Both the position numbers and the translations under genes were made by a program. From NCBI RefSeq assembly GCF_014695585.1, contig NZ_JACJON010000023.1:1-57115 (forward strand): a DNA stretch of 57,115 bases, read 5' to 3'. This DNA is from Microcoleus sp. FACHB-831. GTDB taxonomy: Bacteria > Cyanobacteriota > Cyanobacteriia > Cyanobacteriales > FACHB-T130. Below the pieces are notes generated by a model that had not been told where the DNA came from, did not search any database, and was given only the letters and a program-made list of their open reading frames with translations. Shown here one piece after another: positions 34,421-42,210 of the stretch. Each line of letters begins with the position of its first letter. Position 1 is the first letter of the stretch.

Positions 34421-36049
34421 ATGAGTCAACGTCCCCCAGCACACTCTCAGGCTAGTGAAGAGTTAGCGTGTTTCCCCTATGGCGCAGGTCATGGGGATGA
34501 AGGAGTGTGCTTGTTGGTGAGGATGGGGCGACACCGCATTCTGCTTGACTGTGGGTTAGCAGACATTTCGCCATTGCTGGTAGAGGGGAAACCACCGGCA
34601 GATTTAGTGTTGTGTACTCACGCACACCCGGATCACGCGAGGGGTTTGCTGGCTCTACATCAAGCTTTCCCGCAGTTGCCTATTTACGCCAGCGAAGTGA
34701 CAACTCAGTTGTTGCCGCTAAATTGGCCGGATATCGAGCCGAAGGATATTATTAGATTCTGTCAGGCGTTGCCTTGGCGATCGCCTGTCGAATTTATTGA
34801 TGGGCTTTGTGCCGAATTATTCCCCGCGGGACATTTGCCTGGAGCAGCAGCGATTCAGTTGACTTACACTGCTCCTCACCGCTCTTACACCATACTTTAT
34901 ACTGGCGACTTTTTCCTCTCTAACTCGCGGCTGGTGGAGGGATTGCCCCTAGAAGCTTTGCGGGGTCTGGAGCCAGACGTGCTGATCGTTGAGGGCAGTT
35001 ATGGCACGGCTCGCCACCCCCATCGTCGTCAACAAGAAAACAGCCTGGTGGATCGGATAAACCTGGCGATCGCTCAACAGCAATCCGTCTTGCTACCAGT
35101 GCCAACTTTGGGTCTGGGTCAAGAACTTCTGATGCTCCTGCGGAGCCATCACCTCTTCACTGGCCGCGACTTGGATATCTGGGTAGATGGCACAGTGGCG
35201 GGCGGCTGCGATGCTTACTTGGAACTACTGCCCCACCTGCCTACTTCTGTACAGAACTTTGCTCGACATCAACCCCTGTTTTGGGATGCTCGCGTGCGCC
35301 CCCGGATGCGCCGTTTGCCGCCAGAACAACGCGGCTCTGTTGGTCGCTCTCCTTGCATCGTCCTTACCGATAGAGCAGTTGATTGGCGAGAATACTGGCA
35401 GCCTGATGCTAATGCTTGGGTCTTATTACTCCCTCAAACACCAGGATACCCCGTCAGAACTCAGGACTTAGGGCTGGCCAGCGTGGAAACCTATTTGCTG
35501 GCTCAACATTCCGATGGCCTGGGAACAACGCAACTGATTCATAATTTGCGTCCCCAGCACGTAATTTTTATTCACGGTTCTCCGACTTACTTAGGAGACC
35601 TGACTGGTTTGGAGGAGTTGCAAAACCGCTACCACTTGCATTCTCCCACAACCCAAACCTTGGTAGAGCTGCCAATTGGCGAAACGTTTGTTCAACCTGC
35701 GGCACCAACTGAAACCAACTACGAAGGGGAGCTTACTGAGCTGGGAACGGTAGTGACTATTACGCTACCAGAAGCGATCGCTGCCGATCCTCGCTGGAAC
35801 CATTTTGCAGATACTGGGTTAGTAGAAGCTCGTTGGCAGGGTGAGGAACTGGTGTTGCGCGGGTTATCCCAACGCGAATTACTAAGTCAGGGGGGCAACA
35901 CCAGAATCCCTGCTGATATCGAATGCTGTGGCAACTGTCGTCACCAAAGGGGGCAGCGGTGTTGGAATCCAGATTCTCCTCTGTATGGCTTTAAAGTCAC
36001 GCCAGAAGGTTACTGTCCCGTATTTCAACCCGCTCACGGGACGGAGTGA
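34421..36049 (+). CDS. Metallo-beta-lactamase-fold (beta-CASP-like) protein with Cys-rich C-terminus
   Basis: 542 aa. The N-terminal MBL fold has the dinuclear-metal motif H67-A-H69-P-D71-H72 in LVLCTHAHPDHARGLL, then ELFPAGHLPGAAAIQL and LYTGDFFLSN. The middle (about 190-340, SVLLPVPTLGLGQELLMLLRSHH) resembles the beta-CASP insertion of CPSF/RNase-type nucleases. HVIFIHGSPTYLGD is the later His motif. The C-terminal about 40 residues contain four Cys in two clusters (CCGNCRHQRGQRC and GYCP) plus ordered Pro/Trp, suggesting a bound metal or small zinc/iron site. A ribonuclease role is plausible but unproven. Confidence 0.75.
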   Translation: MSQRPPAHSQASEELACFPYGAGHGDEGVCLLVRMGRHRILLDCGLADISPLLVEGKPPADLVLCTHAHPDHARGLLALHQAFPQLPIYASEVTTQLLPLNWPDIEPKDIIRFCQALPWRSPVEFIDGLCAELFPAGHLPGAAAIQLTYTAPHRSYTILYTGDFFLSNSRLVEGLPLEALRGLEPDVLIVEGSYGTARHPHRRQQENSLVDRINLAIAQQQSVLLPVPTLGLGQELLMLLRSHHLFTGRDLDIWVDGTVAGGCDAYLELLPHLPTSVQNFARHQPLFWDARVRPRMRRLPPEQRGSVGRSPCIVLTDRAVDWREYWQPDANAWVLLLPQTPGYPVRTQDLGLASVETYLLAQHSDGLGTTQLIHNLRPQHVIFIHGSPTYLGDLTGLEELQNRYHLHSPTTQTLVELPIGETFVQPAAPTETNYEGELTELGTVVTITLPEAIAADPRWNHFADTGLVEARWQGEELVLRGLSQRELLSQGGNTRIPADIECCGNCRHQRGQRCWNPDSPLYGFKVTPEGYCPVFQPAHGTE

Positions 36050-36131
36050 GCGATCGCCATAGAGTACCGAGCTAAAAGTTAGGAGTTATGAGAAAATTTC
36101 TAAACTCATAACTTCTAACTCTGCTACTCCT

Positions 36132-36449
36132 CTAATCTCTAGTCCCGCCATCTTCTGGGGAACGAGGGCGAATTTGTTCTGCTTCTGGGCAATCATCAGA
36201 GACGAGAGGTTCAGCATTGCCTCTAGGTACTGATGCCAGCTTCGTCTGAACCGCGCCAATGCTTTCTAAGCGCAGCATTTCTTCCCAAGAACAGGCTTCA
36301 TCTTCTTCGTCGGTCTCGTAGCGTAGGGTAACTAAATCTCCTTCAATGTCGATGATGCGAGCGCGTTCTATCCAACGTTGCTGATCCCGCAAGAAAATAC
36401 AGACCTCACGACCATCGCAACAGAGTTGATAAATCTTGCGGTGTAGCAT
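36132..36449 (-). CDS. Conserved cyanobacterial protein (DUF6679-like)
   Basis: 105 aa. It begins MLHRKIYQLCCDGREVCIFLRDQQRW, followed by ARIIDIEGDLVTLRYETDEEDEACSWEEMLRLESIGAV; the order of strands suggests a small SH3/Tudor-like beta barrel. The acidic, Pro-rich C-terminus looks disordered. AGGAGA lies eight bases before the ATG. I associate the sequence with DUF6679, a family limited to cyanobacteria, from memory only. Function unknown. Confidence 0.7.
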   Translation of the reverse strand: MLHRKIYQLCCDGREVCIFLRDQQRWIERARIIDIEGDLVTLRYETDEEDEACSWEEMLRLESIGAVQTKLASVPRGNAEPLVSDDCPEAEQIRPRSPEDGGTRD

Positions 36450-37028
36450 AGGTTGCTTCTCCTATATAACTGTTCTAATGCTTTTGAACCTACCGCCCCC
36501 TGATGGGGTATACGGCTTAGATCTAACTTGACGGGGGTGGGTTCCCGTGATTTTACCTGTCTCAAAGTGAGATCTCTAGATAATCTTGCCGATTTAATCT
36601 CACAGTTTAGCTGGAATTGAGCGGCATTTAAGGTAGTAATTTCACGATACCAACGACTGTTACTTTTAAACCAAGTCATCCTCGCGCACAAGGCTTTTAA
36701 CGATGTTACTCGTACTCGCAAGCTTTGTTGAAGGATAGAGCAGACATGGTATGTCGTCGGCGGCGCGAGCAAATTTTTGCATTTTTTCAGGAGCGGTTAT
36801 GAAACGTCTGGGAAACTTGCACGCAGGTAATGGCGCGGTAAGTTGGAGCTTTGCCGTTGAGTTGGTGGGGCACTACCCTTGAAGCGGGCATGCAGGGAGC
36901 CTGTAAACCGAAGCACCGATGATGATTTAGCCATTGAATAATGGTAGCTTTCGGGGTAGCTAATCTTTGAGAACTCAGGGTTTTTCCCCGCGAATAAGTC
37001 CTGTAATAATATTTTAATCTAAAAATTT
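36450..37028. other. Long stretch without a clear gene; possible ORF remnant
   Basis: Long open frames on the minus strand (36368-36772 and 36787-37173) have unlikely composition and no ribosome sites. On the plus strand, an ATG at 36799 with GGAG upstream opens a 27-codon frame (GNGAVSWSFAVELVGHYP). In the next frame a string ending REPVNRSTDDDLAIE then stops at about 36952. Together these look like the broken 3' end of an old gene, perhaps a transposase. Confidence 0.35.
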
Positions 37029-37054
37029 TGCCCCCAACGCGATCGCTGGGGGCA
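37029..37054 (-). terminator. HIP1-containing hairpin, probable terminator
   Basis: TGCCCCCA and TGGGGGCA form an 8-bp GC-rich stem whose loop contains GCGATCGC. On the minus strand AAAATTTTTA follows. It lies downstream of the minus-strand gene ending at 37181 and may end that transcript. Confidence 0.5.
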
Positions 37055-37180
37055 TTGTTAAAATCAAAATTTTTATTATTAATACTTCTCTTTGATGCTA
37101 GTTCTCTCTGCCCGCTACAAACTTGGCGCCTTATGCCGCTATGAGCTGGCGCTTGGGGGTTCGAGTAGCCCAAAGTAATG

Positions 37181-37390
37181 TTAGCGAGTGCTGTGACTCA
37201 ATACCTGCGTATCGCTCCCACCCGCCTCTCGTTGAATTTCGCCCGTCTTCACTGCCTCGCAGAGGGTATCTAAGGCATCTAAATCGGCTGAATGGTAGCC
37301 TTTATACGCCAGTACCTGGCGTATCAAACCTTCTGAGGCCACGCTGAAGCAACCCGTTTGGAAAGCAGACTTCACAAGTGCGCGAATCAT
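37181..37390 (-). CDS. Small conserved protein, 69 aa, paralogue of 41353-41565
   Basis: MIRALVKSAFQTGCFSVASEGLIRQVLAYKGY, then SADLDALDTLCEAVKTGEIQREAGG. Predicted all-helical. The same pattern occurs in the protein at 41353-41565: Ile-Arg, AxxxG, (A/S)E..(I/L)RQ.L, a D..A(L/F)..L helix, and A(V/M)..G.(I/V).(R/Q)E. Both therefore belong to one small family. I do not know a named function. It is divergent from the epimerase gene region and has no close partner. Confidence 0.6.
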   Translation of the reverse strand: MIRALVKSAFQTGCFSVASEGLIRQVLAYKGYHSADLDALDTLCEAVKTGEIQREAGGSDTQVLSHSTR

Positions 37391-37747
37391 AACTAGCAGA
37401 GCATCCTTTAATAGTTTTCTATTCTACTATGAAATAATTCTCAAACCTAGAAACTGATTGAAATCAGCCAATAAGTGTGATTGTGCTGCAAATGCACCTG
37501 TGATCTTTATCACAGATGTAGAAATCTAGCCTATGCGTAACAAAGAAATATTTTTCTCTTACCGACAGACAGCAGCAGCGAGTTTTGGTGTTTGAGGCCG
37601 GGGGTAGACACAAGAGATACTTATGTCCTTAAGCACAGCATAAAAGATTAAGTATTAAAAATCTGTAAAGCTGAGCGGGGGAGTTGAATAAAATTCTGTT
37701 AAAGTTCGAGACAACTGAAAGTAACCCAGCGAGTAAAAACAACAGCC
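37391..37747. other. Intergenic with CRP-like operator
   Basis: 357 bases between divergent starts. They contain a perfect TGTGA-N6-TCACA site (listed separately) and a nearby TGTGATTGTGC half-site at about 37476. Otherwise there is no ORF. Confidence 0.45.
37499..37514. promoter_or_regulatory. Candidate cAMP receptor protein (SyCRP1-type) site
   Basis: TGTGATCTTTATCACA is a perfect match to the CRP consensus TGTGA-N6-TCACA, which cyanobacterial SyCRP1 also recognises. It lies between divergent genes: the small protein starting at 37390 (109 bases away) and the epimerase starting at 37748 (234 bases away). Which promoter it serves is not clear; no cognate -10/-35 could be fixed. Confidence 0.55.
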
Positions 37748-38617
37748 GTGGAAGCGATCGCCGTTCGCGAACAGCAATACAAAACCTACATCCTCTCAGA
37801 TGTTGCCGCCCAGGCGCAGCTAGAAGTCGTCCCAGAGCGCGGTGGCATCATTACACAATGGCGGATTCGCGATCGCGAAATCCTATATCTAGATGCAGAA
37901 AGATTTGCCAATCCAGAATTAAGCGTGCGGGGCGGAATTCCCATTCTGTTTCCCATCTGCGGCAACTTACCTGAAAATACCTACACCCATCAAGGCAGAC
38001 AATACACCCTCAAGCAACACGGCTTTGCCCGCGACCTGCCTTGGGAAGTCACCGACACAACTACGGCTGACCCGATTAGCATTACCCTCGTACTCAACAG
38101 CAACGATCGAACCCGTGCCCTTTATCCATTTGATTTCCAAGTAGCCTTCACCTACCAACTTAAGGGCAACACCCTAGAAATTCGGCAACGGTACACCAAC
38201 CAGTCGGCTGAACCGATGCCTTTTTCAACTGGTTTGCATCCCTACTTTGTTTCTTCCGACAAGACACAGCTAAAGTTTGATATCCCATCCGACCAATACG
38301 CAGACCAGCGCACCAAAACAACCCATTTTTTCAACGGCGACTTTGACTTCAACAGCGATGAAATTGACGCTGCTTTTCTTAATGTTTCTAGCCAGTCGGC
38401 AAACGTAACCGACGCTAGCCGCCAGTTGCAGCTAACACTCAGTTACGACGAAAGCTATTCGATCGTAGTTTTCTGGACAGTTAAGGGCAAAGACTTTTAC
38501 TGCCTAGAGCCTTGGAGTGCCCCTCGTAACGCGCTCAACAGTGGCGATCGCTTGATTTACCTAGATCCTGGAGCTAGTTGCGAAACACGAGTTTGCCTGA
38601 GTGCAACTTTCTTCTGA
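37748..38617 (+). CDS. Aldose 1-epimerase family protein
   Basis: 289 aa. Mutarotase-type beta-sandwich protein acting on hexose or hexose-6-phosphate anomers. Features: LEVVPERGGIITQWRI, ELSVRGGIPILFPICGNLPENTYTHQGRQYTLKQHGFARDLPWEV (with the conserved Arg/His region), FSTGLHPYFV with the second catalytic His, and PWSAPRNALNSGDRLIYLDPG near the end, which resembles the YeaD-like glucose-6-phosphate epimerase branch. Start GTG at 37748; the frame could also start slightly later. Single gene, followed by tRNA-Lys. Confidence 0.85.
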   Translation: MEAIAVREQQYKTYILSDVAAQAQLEVVPERGGIITQWRIRDREILYLDAERFANPELSVRGGIPILFPICGNLPENTYTHQGRQYTLKQHGFARDLPWEVTDTTTADPISITLVLNSNDRTRALYPFDFQVAFTYQLKGNTLEIRQRYTNQSAEPMPFSTGLHPYFVSSDKTQLKFDIPSDQYADQRTKTTHFFNGDFDFNSDEIDAAFLNVSSQSANVTDASRQLQLTLSYDESYSIVVFWTVKGKDFYCLEPWSAPRNALNSGDRLIYLDPGASCETRVCLSATFF

Positions 38618-38681
38618 AAAGTGCTTGCATATTTTTAGAGAGCTGTGTTAAGGTTGTAAACGTTGCAAAAACGCAGCGAAC

Positions 38682-38753
38682 GGGTCGCTAACTCAACGGT
38701 AGAGTACTCGGCTTTTAACCGAATAGTTCCGGGTTCGAATCCCGGGCGACCCA
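38682..38753 (+). tRNA. tRNA-Lys (UUU)
   Basis: A 72-base cloverleaf. Acceptor GGGTCGC pairs with GCGACCC. The D arm is ACTC/GAGT, the anticodon loop CTTTTAA with anticodon TTT, the T arm CCGGG-TTCGAAT-CCCGG, and the discriminator A. CCA is not encoded. The first base pair of the anticodon stem is a C-A mismatch. A T-rich terminator-like hairpin follows at about 38794. Confidence 0.95.
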
Positions 38754-38793
38754 TAAAATTCCGGCCTCCGGATTCAATAAAAAATTAAACCAG

Positions 38794-38823
38794 CCCGTTT
38801 TCTGGCCACAGAGCGGGTTTTTT
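38794..38823 (+). terminator. Probable Rho-independent terminator after tRNA-Lys
   Basis: CCCG and CTG on the left pair with CAG and CGGG on the right, around a GCCA loop and with a small internal loop. A run of six T follows. The position, 40 bases after the tRNA and before fba, fits transcript termination. Confidence 0.55.
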
Positions 38824-38992
38824 AAGCATCAAAACAGTGGCAGGGGCTTACCCGAAAACTTGTTGACGTATGGGCGATCCCCAATTTTCCGCAAACAATA
38901 CGCTATGGGGCGAAAAGTATCTTAAGATTATTGTAATAATTTTGCCCGTCCAGAACAAACTAACTGACAACCAGTTAATAGGAGTATCAGAT

Positions 38993-40072
38993 ATGGCGCT
39001 CGTACCAATGCGGCTGCTTTTGGATCACGCGGCTGAGAACAATTACGGCATCCCAGCTTACAACGTCAACAACATGGAGCAGATCCAAGCCATCATGCAG
39101 GCTGCCCATGAGACAAACAGCCCGGTGATTCTGCAAGCTTCTCGTGGCGCTCGTAAGTATGCTGGCGAAAATTTCCTGCGCCACCTGATTTTGGCAGCGG
39201 TGGAAACCTACCCCCACATCCCCATTGTCATGCACCAAGATCATGGCAATGAACCAGCCACCTGCTACTCTGCTATCCGCAACGGCTTCACCAGCGTGAT
39301 GATGGACGGTTCCCTAGAAGCCGATGCCAAGACTCCAGCTACCTTCGAGTACAACGTCAACGTCACCCGCGAAGTGGTGAAAGTTGCCCACTCGATCGGT
39401 GCCAGCGTTGAAGGCGAACTTGGCTGCTTGGGTTCTCTGGAAACTGGTATGGGTGAAGCTGAAGACGGTCACGGTGCTGAAGGCGTTCTTTCGCACGACC
39501 AACTACTGACCGACCCAGACGAAGCTGTTGCCTTCGTTGAGCAAACCCAGGTAGATGCTTTGGCAGTTGCCATCGGCACCAGTCACGGCGCTTACAAGTT
39601 CACCCGTAAGCCGACCGGAGAAATCCTGGCTATCAGCCGCATTGAAGAAATTCACCGCCGCCTGCCCAACACCCACTTGGTTATGCACGGTTCCTCGTCT
39701 GTACCAGAAGATTTGCTCGCCCTGATTAACCAGTACGGCGGTACAATCCCCGAAACCTACGGCGTGCCTGTTGAAGAAATTCAGAAGGGTATTCAGAGCG
39801 GCGTCCGCAAAATCAACATTGACACCGATAACCGCTTGGCAATCACCGCTGCTGTGCGGGAAGCGCTAGCCAAAGATACTAAGGAGTTTGACCCCCGTCA
39901 CTTCTTGAAGCCTTCCATTAAGTATATGCAGAAGGTTTGTTCAGACCGCTACAACTCTTTTGGCACTGCTGGTAATGGTACCAAGATCAAGCAGATGTCT
40001 TTGGATGAGTATGCTGCTAAGTATGCCAAGGGCGATTTGAACGCTGTCACCAAGAAGGCTGTTACTGCCTAA
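38993..40072 (+). CDS. fba: Fructose-bisphosphate aldolase, class II (Calvin cycle type)
   Basis: Zinc-dependent aldolase for fructose-1,6- and sedoheptulose-1,7-bisphosphate in the Calvin cycle and glycolysis. 359 residues, the usual size. Motifs: [50 protein letters not shown] (Zn His and Asp), [23 protein letters not shown], and [13 protein letters not shown] used the ATG at 38993, with AGGAG 11 bases upstream; the frame extends back to 38870 but those residues are not family-like. A strong terminator follows at 40119. Codon use is biased as in a highly expressed gene. Confidence 0.96.
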   Translation: MALVPMRLLLDHAAENNYGIPAYNVNNMEQIQAIMQAAHETNSPVILQASRGARKYAGENFLRHLILAAVETYPHIPIVMHQDHGNEPATCYSAIRNGFTSVMMDGSLEADAKTPATFEYNVNVTREVVKVAHSIGASVEGELGCLGSLETGMGEAEDGHGAEGVLSHDQLLTDPDEAVAFVEQTQVDALAVAIGTSHGAYKFTRKPTGEILAISRIEEIHRRLPNTHLVMHGSSSVPEDLLALINQYGGTIPETYGVPVEEIQKGIQSGVRKINIDTDNRLAITAAVREALAKDTKEFDPRHFLKPSIKYMQKVCSDRYNSFGTAGNGTKIKQMSLDEYAAKYAKGDLNAVTKKAVTA

Positions 40073-40118
40073 TTCACACAAAAGGTAAGGAGGGCGTATT
40101 GTTCGCCCCCCAAGCTTT

Positions 40119-40149
40119 CCGGGTAGCTGTTAGTGCTGCCCGGTTTTTT
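40119..40149 (+). terminator. Rho-independent terminator of fba
   Basis: CCGGGTAGC pairs with GCTGCCCGG (one G-U) around a seven-base loop and is followed by TTTTTTA. This is a textbook terminator, 46 bases after the fba stop. Confidence 0.9.
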
Positions 40150-40175
40150 ATTGGTTGATGGTTCAGCAATCAACG

Positions 40176-40988
40176 CTAAACAAAAACCCTATGTTGCAGG
40201 GAGGGCATTTGGCGGCGCACTTGTTCTAGACGGGCGGGGTTAATTTCTGCGATCGCCACTCCTGGCGCATCCCCAGCATCAGCTAAAATTACGCCCCAAG
40301 GGTCAATAATCATCGCGTGTCCGTGAGTCTGGCGCAGGGCGTAGTGTCGGCCAGTCTGCGCTGGAGCGATGACGTAGCAGGTGTTTTCAATCGCTCTTGC
40401 TTGTAGCAGAATTTGCCAGTGGTCTTTCCCGGTGTAGGCGGTAAAGGCAGCGGGGACAAATATGATGTCGGCTCCTTTGTGCGCCAAATGTCGGTAAAGT
40501 TCCGGGAAGCGGACATCGTAGCAAACAGAGAGTCCTAACGTACCTAGATTTGCCGAAGGATAGACTGGTGGCAGTTGAGAACCAGCCTGAACGGTAGTAG
40601 ATTCGCGGTAGGTAATGCCATCGGGCAGGTTGACATCAAATAGGTGGACTTTCTGGTAGCGGGCGAGTTCTTGACCGCTAGGGTCGATTAGCAGAGCCGT
40701 ATTGTAGACTTTGCCGCTATCGACTGGTACGGGGAAGCCGCCGCCTAGCAGGGTGACTTGGAAGCGCTGCGCCATTGTTTTGAGAAATTTTTCAGTTTCA
40801 AGGGCGATCGCACTAGCTTGTGCGATTTTCTCGTCTTCCATTCCCAAAAATGAGAAATTTTCTGGCAAGCTTACCAACTCGGCACCCTGCCGCACGGCAA
40901 GATCGATCAGTTCTTCTGCCTGAGCCAGGTTTTTTTCCACGTCAGGCAGACTGGTCATTTGAATAGCAGCAGCGAGATAAGACTTCAT
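40176..40988 (-). CDS. Carbon-nitrogen hydrolase (Nit-like amidase)
   Basis: A nitrilase-superfamily enzyme of 270 residues from the ATG at 40988. The catalytic triad is visible: Glu in LVSLPENFSFLG, Lys in ARYQKVHLFDVNLP, and Cys in LGLSVCYDVRFPELYR. The sequence around these (KVHLFDVNLPDGITYRES) matches the Nit1/Nit2 branch that hydrolyses deaminated glutathione or omega-amides, so metabolite repair is the likely role. The frame continues upstream to 41117, but that extension is atypical. No linked glutathione gene is adjacent (gshA is at 48108). Confidence 0.85.
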   Translation of the reverse strand: MKSYLAAAIQMTSLPDVEKNLAQAEELIDLAVRQGAELVSLPENFSFLGMEDEKIAQASAIALETEKFLKTMAQRFQVTLLGGGFPVPVDSGKVYNTALLIDPSGQELARYQKVHLFDVNLPDGITYRESTTVQAGSQLPPVYPSANLGTLGLSVCYDVRFPELYRHLAHKGADIIFVPAAFTAYTGKDHWQILLQARAIENTCYVIAPAQTGRHYALRQTHGHAMIIDPWGVILADAGDAPGVAIAEINPARLEQVRRQMPSLQHRVFV

Positions 40989-41352
40989 AGATTTGGCTAA
41001 TCGTGCGGTACAGACAATCACAATATATTTTTCCCCAGGAAGAAGCGTAACGCTCACCAATATCCGTTTGTATGGAGGGGAGAGTAGGTGAGAGAAGTGC
41101 CTCGCGTTACGGGGCATAGCTCCTACTTATAGGGGATAGGTTAGCACGGCTTTGCATCCTTAGCGCATTGCCAACTTGACGCCTTGCGACACAAAACGTA
41201 ATAAAATATATCGTAGTGCGATCGCACTACGATTAAATTTCTTTCTTTAGAAAGATATCGCGTAAAGTTATCCGGAACTGTGACACAAATCATTGTAGTC
41301 TTCGTCTACAACTATGGAATGTAGCAATTCGTATCTTATGGGGGTAAGTAAA

Positions 41353-41565
41353 ATGTGTCGGATTCGTGAAATCGTTGAACAAGCTTTGGCTAGTGGTTAT
41401 CTGACGGTTAAGGCAGAAGATCAGTTGCGTCAGCGTTTGCAGAGCAAGTATGACTTTGAAGACTTCCAGGCTTTCATCACCTTACAGAAAGAGGCGATGG
41501 AAGGTAGGGTAAAGCAGGAGTCTCGCGAGTTGCTGCATGCTAGAACTCTTTCTGCGGTAGGTTAA
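41353..41565 (+). CDS. Small conserved protein, 70 aa, paralogue of 37181-37390
   Basis: MCRIREIVEQALASGYLTVKAEDQLRQRLQSKYDFEDFQAFITLQKEAMEGRVKQESREL. Predicted helical; it shares a residue pattern with the protein at 37181-37390. Start: ATG at 41353 with GGGGG eight bases upstream; ATGs at 41338 and 41314 are alternatives. No named function. It stands alone, with repeat-rich DNA after it. Confidence 0.65.
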   Translation: MCRIREIVEQALASGYLTVKAEDQLRQRLQSKYDFEDFQAFITLQKEAMEGRVKQESRELLHARTLSAVG

Positions 41566-41632
41566 TGCGCGATCTCACGTTACGATGCGCGATCGCGCAC
41601 GCTAGTTATATTTCAGCAGAACAATTGCATAC

Positions 41633-41689
41633 TCGCTACGACACATAAAAGCGATCGCATTGCGCTACAACACATAAGAGCGATCGCCA
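41633..41689. repeat. Two-copy HIP1-containing direct repeat
   Basis: A 28-base unit (core: cta-c-g/a-acacata-a-a/g-agcgatcgc) occurs twice with a 29-base period. Each copy ends in a HIP1 octamer. Confidence 0.65.
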
Positions 41690-41775
41690 GTTAGCTGCGC
41701 CTAGAATTTAGATAAATGTAATGCCCGACACAGACGCTAGCAGCGAATTTAGCATCGCTAGTTAAATTTTTTCAT

Positions 41776-41797
41776 TAGTAGGGTGGGCAATGCCCAC
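41776..41797. repeat. GTGGGCAATGCCCAC palindromic repeat, copy 2
   Basis: Identical over 22 bases to 10384-10405. It is not next to a gene end here (the nearest stop is at 41565), which argues that it is a dispersed element and not only a terminator. Confidence 0.75.
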
Positions 41798-42210
41798 TCA
41801 CAAATTAACTGCAAACATTGGGATACTCTAATTTTAGTGAAAAATTCGATAATTGCTGAAGCTGAATTAGAAGAGCAAATTAGGTAAAATTGGCAAAATA
41901 GTTGCTAAATATAGAGCAAAATAAATCAGAAGAAATTGCCAGTAATGTCGAGTCAAACTGGGTAAATTGTATATATATTTCTATAGTCAATATAAATGCG
42001 ATCGCACCCTTAAAAACGCTCGCAATCCTATATTTAAAATCGCCATAACTCGGCACTAACCAAAATATTATCAAAGGCGATCGCACGCTTTAAACTATGA
42101 AAATTAAAACAGATTGCGCCGCGCTAATCACATAACAGCGACGTTACTGGCTAAGGCTATTTTGTCAAGCCTATAATTAGATAAATTCGATAATCGCGGA
42201 GATTCGGCAA

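Larger units (their letters stand above)
41566..42210. other. Repeat-rich intergenic region before the CHAT operon
   Basis: 645 bases with several HIP1 sites, a two-copy 28-base direct repeat, and the second copy of the GTGGGCAATGCCCAC palindrome. A minus-strand frame at 41880-42086 is AT-driven and lacks a ribosome site. The promoter of the CHAT operon should lie near 42130-42200, which is AT-rich. Confidence 0.45.

Noticed and set aside
36368-37173. Two minus-strand frames of 134 and 128 residues
   Set aside because: No ribosome sites, unlikely composition, and they cross a terminator-like hairpin and a convincing small gene start.
41880-42086. 68-residue minus-strand hydrophobic frame
   Set aside because: AT-driven hydrophobicity, no ribosome site, and it overlaps the likely promoter of the CHAT operon.
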